A stretch of 45,485 nucleotides of DNA. Origin: Chloroflexi bacterium SZAS-1 (GTDB lineage: Bacteria; Chloroflexota; Chloroflexia; Chloroflexales; Roseiflexaceae). Of this stretch, positions 33,956 to 42,528 are shown piece after piece. The stretch lies in NCBI GenBank assembly GCA_018266315.1, contig JAFEAS010000158.1, positions 1 through 45,485 on the forward strand. The letters run 5' to 3'. The translations under genes were made by a program, and so were the position numbers. The notes beneath the pieces are model-generated. The model saw only the letters and a list, made by a program, of their open reading frames with translations. It was not told the origin of the DNA and did no database searches. Numbering within the stretch: the stretch's first letter is position 1; every line of letters starts with the position of its first letter.

Positions 33956-34086
33956 GCGTATGCGGCGTTCTTCGGGTTGGGCAAGATCGGGCAACTAGCT
34001 CGAACTCCACCAACTACCCTCTACCAGCATCATTCCCGCCACAATCGGGCGCGATGTATCTTCTCGCACCGCACACTCCAGGATTG

Positions 34087-34192
34087 ATACAAGATTCGCC
34101 AGTAATATGACGCACTACCCACTAAGCATTTGGCTTTGTAATGCGTCATGCGTCGTGCATGCTCTACCGTATTTAACCGAATTTGGTATGAG
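34087..34192 (-). repeat. 105-bp MITE-like palindromic element, copy 2
   Basis: Ends are TACAAGATTCG and CGAATTTGGTA (inverted repeats, two mismatches). Its minus strand shares with copy 1 the blocks AAATTCGGTT, CACGACGCATGACGCA, TACAAAGC and GTAGTGCGT in the same order and spacing. It is the main content of the gap 33956-34250. Confidence 0.7.
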
Positions 34193-34250
34193 TGTGCAGC
34201 GAGGCGGCGCAACTGCAAGACGTTCCGTCACTTCCGCCACAATCCATGGC

Positions 34251-34294
34251 TTGCAAACTTACCCAACACCTGTTATACTCTTGTTGGGTAAGTT
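34251..34294 (+). promoter_or_regulatory. Promoter with a perfect operator palindrome around the -10
   Basis: -35 TTGCAA (34251-34256), 17-bp spacer, -10 TATACT (34274-34279). A perfect 13-bp inverted repeat, AACTTACCCAACA (34256-34268) and TGTTGGGTAAGTT (34282-34294), flanks the -10 and would cover the start point. This is the expected geometry of a repressor site. As RNA it could instead form a hairpin followed by TTTT. Confidence 0.65.
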
Positions 34295-34332
34295 TTAACC
34301 TTCAATGTTCCGAAAGGTGATACTACGACCGT

Positions 34333-34662
34333 ATGTCTTTCAAAACACCTAGCGTTCTATCGGGCTTACTGTATCAGGCGAGCACTGCGCCAATTGAGAT
34401 CGACACGCCTGCCTGGTTTGCCTGGCTGGCCAATGATGCGCATCACAGCTTTCATTTCACCCATGCCGATGGTGATTTTACCGCGCGTAAAGAGCGCAAG
34501 CAGCGTGGGCAATGGTATTGGGTGGCTTACCGGCAAGCGCATTGCAAACTACACAAAGCCTACCTGGGCAAGTCGGAAACCTTAAATGCGGCACGCCTCC
34601 ATGCAGTAGCCCAAACACTTGCACGGGCTTGCAAGAAAGAAATCATACCCGAAGCATCATAG
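34333..34662 (+). CDS. Small protein of unknown function
   Basis: A 109-residue hydrophilic protein. Its middle, DGDFTARKERKQRGQWYWVAY then KAYLGKSETLNAARLHAVAQ, resembles the N-terminal segment seen in many large Chloroflexota LuxR/MalT-type regulators, ahead of their ATPase. Here that segment stands alone, and the frame stops at 34662 with no ATPase or HTH behind it. The function is unknown; it may be a DNA-binding arm, a regulator remnant or a stand-alone modulator. AAAGGTGAT lies about 11 bases before the ATG. It is controlled by a promoter with a striking operator and followed by two palindromic elements. The resemblance is from memory of such proteins, not from a search. Confidence 0.6.
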   Translation: MSFKTPSVLSGLLYQASTAPIEIDTPAWFAWLANDAHHSFHFTHADGDFTARKERKQRGQWYWVAYRQAHCKLHKAYLGKSETLNAARLHAVAQTLARACKKEIIPEAS

Positions 34663-34695
34663 TGACACGCATTCGGTACGCCCTGGCATCCCATC

Positions 34696-34876
34696 TGTAA
34701 ATACCAGGGCTTACACGATACCCTGAGTTTTTCGGAATGTTGCCTGCGGCAGCAAGGTATTTGCCTTCTTTTGTGCATCGATTGTGACGCTCCGCGCCAC
34801 AATCGATGCACCTTAACCATAAAGTACCGCTCTGCCGAAGGCGAAAAGCGCCCACCGTGTAACTCGTGTAAATACT
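34696..34876 (+). repeat. Nested palindromic element, copy C
   Basis: Left arm with AGGGCTTACACGATACCCTG and GTTGCCTGCGGCAGCAAGGT; right arm with AGTACCGCTCTGCCGAAGGC, imperfectly inverted. The central hairpin is GTGCATCGATTGTGACGC - TCC - GCGCCACAATCGATGCAC (18 bp, one mismatch, apex ACGC/GCGC). It is directly followed by copy D, whose left arm is closely similar over about 70 bp. Confidence 0.78.
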
Positions 34877-35044
34877 AGGGCTTACACGATACCCTGCGTT
34901 TTTCGGGATGTTGCCTGCGGCAGCATGGTACTTCGCCAGTATGTGTAGTTTTTTCGCGCATAGAGCGAAAAACTACACGAAAAGATAGAACGTACCGCGC
35001 TGCCGCAGGCAAACATGCCAACGGCGTAAGCCCTGTAAATACGA
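34870..35044 (+). repeat. Nested palindromic element, copy D
   Basis: Outer ends AGGGCTTACAC and GCGTAAGCCCT. Inner conserved arms GTTGCCTGCGGCAGCATGGTAC and GTACCGCGCTGCCGCAGGCAAAC are almost perfectly inverted. The central hairpin is GTGTAGTTTTTTCGCGC - ATA - GAGCGAAAAACTACAC. The central stem shares nothing with that of copy C although the arms do. It ends 22 bp before the antiporter gene, inside its leader. Confidence 0.8.
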
Positions 35045-35066
35045 GTAGAAAGAAAGTGAGGGGGAG

Positions 35067-37112
35067 ATGAATCACGATCTGGCGTTACTTACGAACATTA
35101 CGGTGGCGCTGGTCGCCGCGTTTGCGGGTGGCTACCTGGCACGCAAGCTCGGGCTGCCCTCACTGGTAGGCTATTTACTGGCGGGGCTGGCAATCGGCCC
35201 TTTCACGCCCGGTTTTATCGGCGATATTCATAATATTAGCCAGCTGGCCGAGATGGGCGTCATTTTCATGATGTTTGGGGTCGGGCTGCACTTTTCGCTC
35301 AAAGATTTATGGAATGTGCGCCGTATTGCTATTCCGGGTGCGCTGTTACAAATGCTCATTGCCACTGGTCTGGGCCTGGCGCTTACCCAGCTGTGGGGCT
35401 GGTCGGTCGTGGCAGGCCTTGTGCTGGGCCTGGCAATCTCAATTGCCAGCACCGTCGTGCTGCTACGCGGGCTAGTGGATCAGGGACTGCTCAATACAGT
35501 ACATGGCCAGGTCGCCGTCGGCTGGCTGGTGCTCGAAGATCTGGCGACAATTGCAATTCTGGTGTTGCTGCCCGCGCTGTTGGGAAATAGCGGCGGCAAC
35601 CCCTGGGCTGGCGCTGGGCTAGCGATCTTCAAAACCGGGCTATTCATTGGGCTGATGCTGCTGGTTGGGGCCAAGCTAATGCCCTGGCTGCTCACCCGTA
35701 TTGCCCATACGCGCTCGCGGGAGCTGTTTATTCTGGCGGTAGTTGCGCTCGCGCTTGGTACTGCGCTTGGGGCAGCGGAGCTGTTTGATGTTTCGTTAGC
35801 GCTTGGGGCGTTTCTCGCCGGGGTGGTGATTGGCGAGTCGGATGTGAGTCATCAGGTTGGCGCCGAAGTAATCCCATTCCGCGATATTTTCGCCGTGCTC
35901 TTCTTTGTGTCGGTTGGCATGCTAGTAAACCCGGCCGCGCTATGGGCCAGCGCCGGGCAGGTGCTCGCACTTACAGCGCTGATCGTCGTCGGCAAAGCAA
36001 TATTTACTCTCGTACTTGGGCTGGTGCTACCGGCTACTGCACGCACGATGCTTGTCGTAGCGGTGGGGCTAAGCCAAATCGGCGAATTCTCGTTCATTGT
36101 TGGTCAGGCAGGCGTATCCCTAGGTGTGCTCTCGCAAGAGCAGTATGGCCTCATCCTGGCTAGCGCCTTACTGGCGATTGTGCTCAACCCGTTCTTATTC
36201 AAAGCACTGCCGCGAATCGAAGTCGCCTTGCAGCGCCAACCCTGGCTCTGGCGCTGGCTCGATCGCAGTGGGCCGCTGCCGCTGCCGCTTACCCATGGCC
36301 TGACCAAGCATGTGGTTGTGGTGGGGTATGGCCGTGTAGGAACGCACATCGTACAGGTGCTCGAGCAGCTGCGCGTACCCTACCTCGTGGTCGAGCAGGA
36401 TGCTGCCCGCGCCGCCGAATTCAAGAAGGCGGGTATGCCAACCCTGTTTGGCGATGCCTCCAATTCTGAGCTACTTACACACGCCGGGCTAGCGCAGGCA
36501 CGTGCGCTGGTTGTGACTGTGCCCGAGGAGGCTGCCGCCGAGCTTATTGTGACGGCGGCACGCGATCTCGCGCCAGCGCTGCCGATAGTCGCGCGGGCCG
36601 CAACTATTGATGGTATGCAGCGCTTGAGCGAGCATGGTGCCAAAGAGGTGATTCAGCCCGAGCTTGAGGGTGGCCTGGAAATTGTGCGCCACACGCTGCT
36701 GACTTTGGGCTACCCACTGTTGCAGGTGCAACAGTATACCGATGCTGTGCGCCACGATGCCTACAATACGAGCGTGACGACCCCCGCCGAGCAGCAGACA
36801 CTTGAGCTGCTGGTGGCGGCAGTGCGCGGCATGGATATTACCTGGCAGACAATCCCCGCCGATAGTTCGCTGATCGGACACACACTCGCCGAAACCAATT
36901 TGCGTGCCCACACTGGTGCTTCGGTGATTGCTCTGGTACGTGCCGGGCAGGTGCTAGCCAACCCGAAATCGAGTACAACGTTTATGGGCGGCGATAGCGT
37001 CGGGTTGATTGGCAATACCGCCCAAATTAGCTCTGCCATGCAGCTCATCACTTCGGCGCAAGCCTTTGTAGGCGCCCCTCAACTTGCCAATGATGCGCCT
37101 GCATTGGCATAA
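35067..37112 (+). CDS. CPA2-type monovalent cation:proton antiporter (KefB/YbaL-like)
   Basis: A 681-residue protein. Residues 1-385 form the Na/H-exchanger-type membrane domain (12-13 helices), with LARKLGLPSLVGYLLAGLAIGP and GVIFMMFGVGLHFSLKDLW. DVSLALGAFLAGVVIGESDVSHQVG covers the transport-site helix. A cytoplasmic TrkA-N/RCK domain follows (about 410-530, NAD-binding VVVVGYGRVGTHIVQVLEQL) and then a TrkA-C domain (about 590-665). It exchanges K+ or Na+ for protons and is gated by nucleotide binding. The region resembles YbaL/KefB, but no ancillary KefF/KefG gene is present. GAGGGGGAG precedes the ATG closely. Confidence 0.9.
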   Translation: MNHDLALLTNITVALVAAFAGGYLARKLGLPSLVGYLLAGLAIGPFTPGFIGDIHNISQLAEMGVIFMMFGVGLHFSLKDLWNVRRIAIPGALLQMLIATGLGLALTQLWGWSVVAGLVLGLAISIASTVVLLRGLVDQGLLNTVHGQVAVGWLVLEDLATIAILVLLPALLGNSGGNPWAGAGLAIFKTGLFIGLMLLVGAKLMPWLLTRIAHTRSRELFILAVVALALGTALGAAELFDVSLALGAFLAGVVIGESDVSHQVGAEVIPFRDIFAVLFFVSVGMLVNPAALWASAGQVLALTALIVVGKAIFTLVLGLVLPATARTMLVVAVGLSQIGEFSFIVGQAGVSLGVLSQEQYGLILASALLAIVLNPFLFKALPRIEVALQRQPWLWRWLDRSGPLPLPLTHGLTKHVVVVGYGRVGTHIVQVLEQLRVPYLVVEQDAARAAEFKKAGMPTLFGDASNSELLTHAGLAQARALVVTVPEEAAAELIVTAARDLAPALPIVARAATIDGMQRLSEHGAKEVIQPELEGGLEIVRHTLLTLGYPLLQVQQYTDAVRHDAYNTSVTTPAEQQTLELLVAAVRGMDITWQTIPADSSLIGHTLAETNLRAHTGASVIALVRAGQVLANPKSSTTFMGGDSVGLIGNTAQISSAMQLITSAQAFVGAPQLANDAPALA

Positions 37113-37175
37113 CAGCAATAGCAGCGGCGCAGGTGTGGCACTGTAACTGAGCACTGCATTCCACCCTGCGCACGA

Positions 37176-37204
37176 TTGCGCCGCGCCACAGGCTATGCTA
37201 TACT
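37176..37204 (+). promoter_or_regulatory. Promoter of the T-box/glyQS transcript
   Basis: -35 TTGCGC (37176-37181), 17-bp spacer, -10 TATACT (37199-37204). The first transcribed base would be near 37211, at the 5' edge of the T-box stem I. Confidence 0.75.
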
Positions 37205-37206
37205 GC

Positions 37207-37474
37207 CCGCACGGCGATGAGCCAGAGGAGTACCCAACGAAGCGGCCAGCAGCGAGCCGGGGAGCGTGCAAGCCCGGTGGTACGGCGGCGGGGAAAGGCG
37301 CTGGGGAGCCATGTTTTTGAGAGCGACCGTGCGAAGGGTAAAGGTAAAAGGTAACAGTGGCAACGACTTTTGCCTTCTGACTTTTCACTTTGGCCTTTGC
37401 AGGTAACTGGGGTGGAACCGCGCATCGCTACCCGGTGCGTCCCCAGGCGATAGTTTGATCGCCTGGGCTTTTTG
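37207..37474 (+). promoter_or_regulatory. T-box riboswitch (glycine) with terminator
   Basis: Stem I is recognisable from GAGGAGTACC and the apical block GCGAGCCGGGGAGCG ... GCAAGCCCGG, followed by GGTGGTACGGC. A GGC at 37284-37286 or 37287-37289 is the likely specifier. The T-box ACTGGGGTGGAACCGCG lies at 37406-37422; its UGGA bulge pairs with a tRNA ending UCCA. The terminator is a 10-bp stem CCCAGGCGAT/ATCGCCTGGG (37442-37467) with a CTTTTTG tail. Uncharged tRNA-Gly should open the terminator and allow glyQS expression. Confidence 0.93.
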
Positions 37475-37501
37475 TTGCCCAGCGCAGAAAGGAAAGGTTC
37501 T

Positions 37502-39094
37502 ATGTCTGCCCAAACCCTTGAGCAAGTTGTATCGCTGGCGAAACGGCGCGGCTTCATTTTTCCCAGCTCCGAAATCTATGGTGGCCTGCAAGGCGTGTTC
37601 GATTATGGCCCACTGGGCGTTGAGCTGAAGAATAACATCCAGAACGACTGGTGGCGCACCAATGTCTACGAGCGCGACGACATGGAAGGGCTTGACGCCG
37701 CCATCCTGATGAACCGGCTGGTGTGGAAATACTCGGGCCACGAAGAAACCTTCAACGACCCGCTGGTCGATTGCCGCAGCTGCAAAAGCCGCTGGCGCGC
37801 CGACCATATCAAAGGCAAATGCCCAAACTGCGGCAGCACCGACCTGACTGAGCCGCGCCCGTTCAATATGATGTTCAAAACCCAGGTGGGGCCAGTAGCT
37901 GATGCCGATTCGTTCGCCTACCTGCGGCCCGAAACCGCCCAGGGCATTTTTGCGAACTACCTGAACGTCCAGCAGACCACCAGCCGCAAGCTGCCCTTCG
38001 GTATCGCCCAGATCGGCAAGGCATTTCGCAACGAAATCAACCCGCGCAACTTCCTATTCCGCGTGCGCGAGTTCGACCAGATGGAGATTGAGTTCTTCGT
38101 GATGCCTGGCACTGACGAGGAGTGGCATTCTAAATGGCTTGAAGCGCGCCTGAGCTGGTGGGAAGGCATTGGCGTGCCGCGCAGCCAGATCCAGATTTAC
38201 GATGTGCCCAAGGCCGACCTGGCGCACTATTCGAAGCGCACCTACGACCTGATGTACAACTACCCAACGCTGGGCTACGAGGAAATTGAGGGTATTGCCA
38301 ACCGCACCGACTACGATCTCGGCTCGCACAGCCGCGACCAGGACAAGTTGGGCCTGACGGCGCGCGTGAACCCGAACACCGACAGCCTTGCGCGCCTGAC
38401 CTACTTCGACCAGGCCAGCAACCGCCATGTGGTGCCATTCGTCATCGAGCCATCGGCGGGGGTGGGGCGCTGCACCTTGGCGGTGCTGTGTGAAGCCTAT
38501 GCCGAGGAAATGGTAAAATCGCCCGCGCCCGAGAAGTTGGAAGCGGTGCAAGTGGCGCTCACCGCCTTCCTCAAATCGGCTGGTCGCAACGAGAACCTGG
38601 GTGCCGAGCAGCGCGACGCACTGATGGCCGCAGGTGAGGCAATTGCCACGGATCTACCCAATGCGCTCGGCCAGGTTGATGCGCTGCTGGCGCTGCCCGG
38701 TGCCGATAAGATCGAGCTAGGGAAAAAACTACGCGGCCAGGCTCAGCCGCTGCTCGATGAGAGCTATCGTACCGTGCTGCGGCTCAGACCCAAGGTTGCG
38801 CCGGTCAAGGCGGCGGTGTTCCCGCTCAAGCGTAACCACGATGGGCTGGTAGGCACGGCGCGCGATATTCGCAAAGCCTTGCAGCACACCGGCATGCGCA
38901 CCGTGTACGACGATACCGGGGCGATTGGCAAGCTGTACCGCCGTCAGGATGAGATCGGCACGCCGTTCTGCATCACCGTCGATTTCCAAACTCTGGACGA
39001 CGGCTCGGTGACGGTGCGCGACCGCGATACAATGCAGCAGGAGCGCGTGGCCTCAAGCGAGCTGTCCGTATACCTGCGCGAGCGGGTGGGGTAG
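37502..39094 (+). CDS. glyQS: Glycyl-tRNA synthetase, single-chain dimeric type
   Basis: A 530-residue class II synthetase of the alpha2 type (not the separate GlyQ/GlyS form). [24 protein letters not shown] is the typical start, followed by a Cys4 zinc insert ([20 protein letters not shown]). Motif 2 is [25 protein letters not shown], preceded by [14 protein letters not shown], and motif 3 is [10 protein letters not shown]. The anticodon-binding domain is C-terminal ([34 protein letters not shown]). ATG 37502 is chosen: GAAAGGAAAGG precedes it and the family starts here. An insertion around residues 340-425 ([18 protein letters not shown]...LLDESYRT) is longer than in many homologues. It is under T-box control. 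Confidence 0.96.
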   Translation: MSAQTLEQVVSLAKRRGFIFPSSEIYGGLQGVFDYGPLGVELKNNIQNDWWRTNVYERDDMEGLDAAILMNRLVWKYSGHEETFNDPLVDCRSCKSRWRADHIKGKCPNCGSTDLTEPRPFNMMFKTQVGPVADADSFAYLRPETAQGIFANYLNVQQTTSRKLPFGIAQIGKAFRNEINPRNFLFRVREFDQMEIEFFVMPGTDEEWHSKWLEARLSWWEGIGVPRSQIQIYDVPKADLAHYSKRTYDLMYNYPTLGYEEIEGIANRTDYDLGSHSRDQDKLGLTARVNPNTDSLARLTYFDQASNRHVVPFVIEPSAGVGRCTLAVLCEAYAEEMVKSPAPEKLEAVQVALTAFLKSAGRNENLGAEQRDALMAAGEAIATDLPNALGQVDALLALPGADKIELGKKLRGQAQPLLDESYRTVLRLRPKVAPVKAAVFPLKRNHDGLVGTARDIRKALQHTGMRTVYDDTGAIGKLYRRQDEIGTPFCITVDFQTLDDGSVTVRDRDTMQQERVASSELSVYLRERVG

Positions 39095-39133
39095 CGAACT
39101 GCTCAGGTGCAGCATAGAAACGTGCCCCAACGC

Positions 39134-39166
39134 ACACCGCCCCAGCTAGCCAGGCTGGGGCGGTGT
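39134..39166 (+). terminator. Bidirectional hairpin between glyQS and ssb
   Basis: A perfect 13-bp stem ACACCGCCCCAGC/GCTGGGGCGGTGT with a 7-base loop between two convergent genes. There is no U-run on either side. Confidence 0.6.
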
Positions 39167-39197
39167 ATGCCGTGACAGATACGTCACTCAATCGGGC

Positions 39198-39605
39198 TTA
39201 GAACGGAATGTCTTCCGTCTCCTCTTCCATGGTGGCAGAGGCCTGGGGCGTTTCAGTGCGCGCATCGAGAAACATAACATCCTCAGCGCGCACAACCGTC
39301 TTGAAGCGTTTCTGGCCGGTGTCGCGATCTTCCCACGAGCGTGTATGCAGGCTGCCAATCACCCGCACCCGGCTGCCCTTGCGTAGCGCTTGCCCGCAAC
39401 GCTCGGCCAGTCGCTCCCAGGTCTCTACCGGCGTCCAATCGGTATCAACCTGGCGCTCGCCGCTTTCATCGCGCCCCAACCAACGCTTGGTTGCTACCCG
39501 AAAGCTGCACACTGCCACCCCCGACGGAGTAAAGCGCTGCTCAGGCTCGGCACCAACCCACCCAATAAGCTCGATCCGATTCAGTGTTCCTTTGATCTGT
39601 TCCAT
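39198..39605 (-). CDS. ssb: Single-stranded DNA-binding protein
   Basis: A 135-residue SSB with one OB fold: GTLNRIELIGWVGAEPEQRFTPSGVAVCSFRVAT, then DWTPVETWERLAERCGQALRKGSRVRVIGSLHTRSWEDRDTGQKRF. It ends in an acidic tail with the terminal DIPF that binds DNA-repair and replication partners. The linker between OB fold and tail is short. AGAGG lies 9 bases before the ATG. It is likely one of several SSBs, since it is not next to rpsF/rpsR. Confidence 0.93.
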   Translation of the reverse strand: MEQIKGTLNRIELIGWVGAEPEQRFTPSGVAVCSFRVATKRWLGRDESGERQVDTDWTPVETWERLAERCGQALRKGSRVRVIGSLHTRSWEDRDTGQKRFKTVVRAEDVMFLDARTETPQASATMEEETEDIPF

Positions 39606-39737
39606 TACTCGTACCTCTAGTTACTAACTCTTCCCAAATGACCGGCCACGGCGACCAGTTATTACTTCTACCGCAGCTAGTAACCTAACGATACGGGCAG
39701 GAAATTATTGATTCTACTATGCCAAAAAAGAAGCCAC

Positions 39738-41390
39738 TTAGCGCGTTTGCCTGGAAACACTGAGCGCGCCAACTGCCGCCAGGCCGAGCAGCAACACGAT
39801 GGGCGCAATCACCCATAGCCACGCCAACGGCTGTGCCCGGCCTACGAGGAAGAGTGCCGGTGCGCCGTTGGGAATGCGCAACGTAACGGTGTGCTCACCA
39901 TCGGGTAGGCCCGTCGCAAGCGTCACCGGGCCGCCTTCTGGGTCGGGGTTGCGCTGCTGTGCGGTGCCGCCATCGAATGCAAATTCGATCGGGCCAGGCG
40001 CGCCGCGTAGTGCTAGCGAGGCGCCCGTGAAGCGAATCGTCCACGCCTGTGCGCCTGGCCCGGCCTGTACCGCCGGGTGGTTCCACGCATGCGCGCCCGG
40101 CCCGGCAACTGCCCCGTGTGCCATATAGGCTTGCAACGCGGTGTAGGCGGGTGTTGGCTGGTAATCGCGCGTGACGAGCGCGAACAGCTGCGTCGGGTCG
40201 CGTGGGTCGGGCGGTGGGCCACCCCAGCGCAGGAACCATACGTTCATCACCCCTAGCCAGGGCCACTCGCGGCGCGCCCGTTCGAGCTGACCAATCGTGT
40301 ATTCGGCCTGCTGCGCGGGTGTCACCGGCGCGCCCCAGGTGAAGCGTTTTTCGGCGGGAATGGCGGGTGAGTCCACGACATAGCCAAACTCGCTGATCCA
40401 GATCGCTTTGCCTGCATCGCCGTGCTGCTCCATCACCTCACGCAGCAGCACCACGCGCGAAACGTCGATGCGCGAGTCGATCGGGCGGCGCCAGCTATCG
40501 GTGCGCGGGCGAATGTAGCGGTGTTCGTCGGGCGGCTGGCCCAGCCCATACGCCTGTGCCGACATAATATCGAAGAAGGGCGCGCCGCCGAGCGTGTAGA
40601 TTTCGTCGAGGAAATCGAGATCGGTGTAGGGCGCCGTTACATCCAGCCCATCCGTGGGCGAAAGGCTGGGGAATAGCACAACGACTGCCGGATCGGCGGC
40701 CTTGGCGCTTTGATAGGCGGCTTTGAGCAGCGCGAGAAATTCGGATGGTGACGGGCGTTGTCCGTTCCATTCATCCATCAAGTTTGGCTCGTTCCAGATC
40801 TGGATGAAACGCAGCTGGCCTTTGTAATGCCGCACAACTGCGCCGACGAAATGAGCGTAATCGGCATAATCGTCGGGCGGGCCGGTTGCTGCGCCATTCA
40901 CGGCCTTGCGCGCCTGAAACTCGGGCGTGGCGAGCGCGCGCTGGCGCGCCCAAGCGGGCGGGCGATCGAGGCGCACGATCGGGGCGATGCCCCTGCGTGC
41001 GGCCTCGGCCAGAATGAAATCATATTTCTGCCAGGCGCTTTTGGGCGCAGCGGGGGCACGCCGATCCTCAAAATCGCCGCGCGCGTGGATCTCAACGTCT
41101 TCCCAGGGCATCTGAATGCGGGCAAAGCGCGCGCCCAGATCGCGCGCCATTTCGAGCGTGCGCGTCACGTTTGCGGGGTCGGCTTCATTCTGGATGCCGT
41201 ACAGGTTTACGCCAAGCTGTGGCACGTCGGCCCAGGCGATCGGCTGCTCGCCGGGCGTATAGGTTACCCCGCGGTTGGCCGCGTTGTCGGCCAGCACCAA
41301 GCCCGCCAGCGTGGCATACAGCAGCACCGCGAGCGGCAGTAGCACGGCCAGGCGGCGATAGAATGATGTACGGTACGGTTGGCGGCTCAC
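39738..41390 (-). CDS. Membrane-anchored glycoside hydrolase-like protein
   Basis: A 550-residue protein with an N-terminal signal/anchor helix (LAVLLPLAVLLYATLAGLVLA) and a TIM-barrel glycosidase domain. The domain has QLGVNLYGIQNEADP, GARFARIQMPWEDVE and IQIWNEPNLMDEWNG, with the probable acid/base glutamate in WNEPN; IWISEFGYVV carries the probable nucleophile. This is the GH-A clan pattern (GH5/GH39-like). A C-terminal helix (LWVIAPIVLLLGLAAVGAL) gives a second anchor, so the catalytic part should face outside. The frame opens at TTG 41426, but a consensus promoter occupies 41398-41426, so GTG 41390 is the likely leaderless start. The substrate is unknown. It is followed on the same strand by no other gene until ssb. 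Confidence 0.78.
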   Translation of the reverse strand: MSRQPYRTSFYRRLAVLLPLAVLLYATLAGLVLADNAANRGVTYTPGEQPIAWADVPQLGVNLYGIQNEADPANVTRTLEMARDLGARFARIQMPWEDVEIHARGDFEDRRAPAAPKSAWQKYDFILAEAARRGIAPIVRLDRPPAWARQRALATPEFQARKAVNGAATGPPDDYADYAHFVGAVVRHYKGQLRFIQIWNEPNLMDEWNGQRPSPSEFLALLKAAYQSAKAADPAVVVLFPSLSPTDGLDVTAPYTDLDFLDEIYTLGGAPFFDIMSAQAYGLGQPPDEHRYIRPRTDSWRRPIDSRIDVSRVVLLREVMEQHGDAGKAIWISEFGYVVDSPAIPAEKRFTWGAPVTPAQQAEYTIGQLERARREWPWLGVMNVWFLRWGGPPPDPRDPTQLFALVTRDYQPTPAYTALQAYMAHGAVAGPGAHAWNHPAVQAGPGAQAWTIRFTGASLALRGAPGPIEFAFDGGTAQQRNPDPEGGPVTLATGLPDGEHTVTLRIPNGAPALFLVGRAQPLAWLWVIAPIVLLLGLAAVGALSVSRQTR

Positions 41391-41397
41391 GCCGCGC

Positions 41398-41426
41398 AGT
41401 ATAGCGGCGCGGGTTACCTGAGTCAA
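41398..41426 (-). promoter_or_regulatory. Consensus promoter at the apparent start of the glycosidase ORF
   Basis: Minus strand -35 TTGACT (41421-41426), 17-bp spacer, -10 TATACT (41398-41403). GCGCGGC and then GTG (41390) follow directly, so transcription should begin at or next to the start codon. Confidence 0.7.
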
Positions 41427-41433
41427 ACAGGCT

Positions 41434-42471
41434 CTAGCTCAGCCACACACTTGCCAGTGCCGAGCGCGCCGCTAACGGTGTTTCGGCGACTTCACCCTGG
41501 CGTGCCAGCAGGGTTGTGCCATCGGAGCCGAGATCGAGGATCGTGCCGCGCAGAAACACGCTGATGCCGTAGGGAATACCTGCCGTCGCCATACGCCAGG
41601 CCATACCATAGCGCAGCCACGCCTGCCGTTCGGTAATTGCCCCGACATCGCGCAGATCGACATCGGTGGGCGGTGGGCTGCCGTTGTAGCCGGGCCAGGG
41701 CTGCTGCCAGATATTGCTGGTTTCGAGGTACGAGGGCACGGCCAGCAGCTGCACCTCGCGGCCTGCCAGCGCCGCGTAGCTGGCGGGGTAGAAGGCATCG
41801 GCGCACACCAGCACCGCCAGCCGCCCGGCGGGGGTGGCATACACTGGTGGCGCTACGCGCGGCGCGGGCGCAATGAATGGCTGCTCGGCGCTGGTGAGAA
41901 AATGTTTCCGGGCCAGCTGGTCGTCGGCAAGGCCATTGGGGTGAAACACTGCCGCGATATTTTCGAGCGCGCCGCTGCTGCCAACCACCCGGCCCGCGCG
42001 AATATGCGGTGCGGGCAGCAGGATCGAGCCAGCGACGATGGTGATGCGGTAGCGCCGCGCCAATGCCGCAAATACCTCGGTGTAGGCCGCTGCCATGGCC
42101 CCAGCCCGCGTGCGAAATAGCGCGTACTTCACGCGATCGGATCTGGGCGCGCGCAGAAACCCGGCGGCAAAGGCACCAGCATGCCGCAGCGCCAGCCGTG
42201 CCAGCGCGCGAGCCAGGTGCGTTGAGCGGAATAGTGTTGCAGGAGCATCGACCGCAACGAGCCAGGTGCCAAGGTATTCAGGCAGTACAACGATTGTCTG
42301 TGGGCCAAGCCAGCCGCGCGCCATGGCAGCAGCGAAATAGCGATCCAGCGCGGCGTAGAAGCTCCCAGCCGAGCGATAATCGCTGAACATCATCGTAGGC
42401 TGAATGCCAACAAGATTGCCGCGCCCGGCATCGCTTCCCAGCTCGGCCCAGGCATCAATGACTGTACTCAT
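41434..42471 (-). CDS. Nitrilase-superfamily carbon-nitrogen hydrolase
   Basis: A 345-residue protein with the E-K-C triad of nitrilases in divergent form: IVVLPEYLGTW (Glu), FHPNGLADDQLARKHFLTSAEQ (Lys), and LAVLVCADAFYPASYAALAG (Cys). LAVPSYLETSNIWQQPWPGYNG after the Cys is not typical of amidase or nitrilase branches I know well. The family hydrolyses amides, nitriles or N-acyl groups. The ATG at 42471 is 57 bp from the divergent MscS start, with only a weak AGAG upstream. The stop is 43 bp before the start of the glycosidase gene. Confidence 0.75.
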   Translation of the reverse strand: MSTVIDAWAELGSDAGRGNLVGIQPTMMFSDYRSAGSFYAALDRYFAAAMARGWLGPQTIVVLPEYLGTWLVAVDAPATLFRSTHLARALARLALRHAGAFAAGFLRAPRSDRVKYALFRTRAGAMAAAYTEVFAALARRYRITIVAGSILLPAPHIRAGRVVGSSGALENIAAVFHPNGLADDQLARKHFLTSAEQPFIAPAPRVAPPVYATPAGRLAVLVCADAFYPASYAALAGREVQLLAVPSYLETSNIWQQPWPGYNGSPPPTDVDLRDVGAITERQAWLRYGMAWRMATAGIPYGISVFLRGTILDLGSDGTTLLARQGEVAETPLAARSALASVWLS

Positions 42472-42528
42472 ATGCTGCTCTGGAGGTATGGTATTATCTC
42501 TAGCACCTGTTCAATAGTGGAGGTTACT

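Noticed and set aside
34333..34662. Toxin-antitoxin module
   Set aside because: Only one small ORF is present with no partner gene, and its sequence does not resemble a toxin or antitoxin family that I recognise.
34696..35044. Retron msr-msd or CRISPR-like array
   Set aside because: No reverse transcriptase or cas gene in the window, the spacing is not array-like, and each unit is a single nested palindrome.
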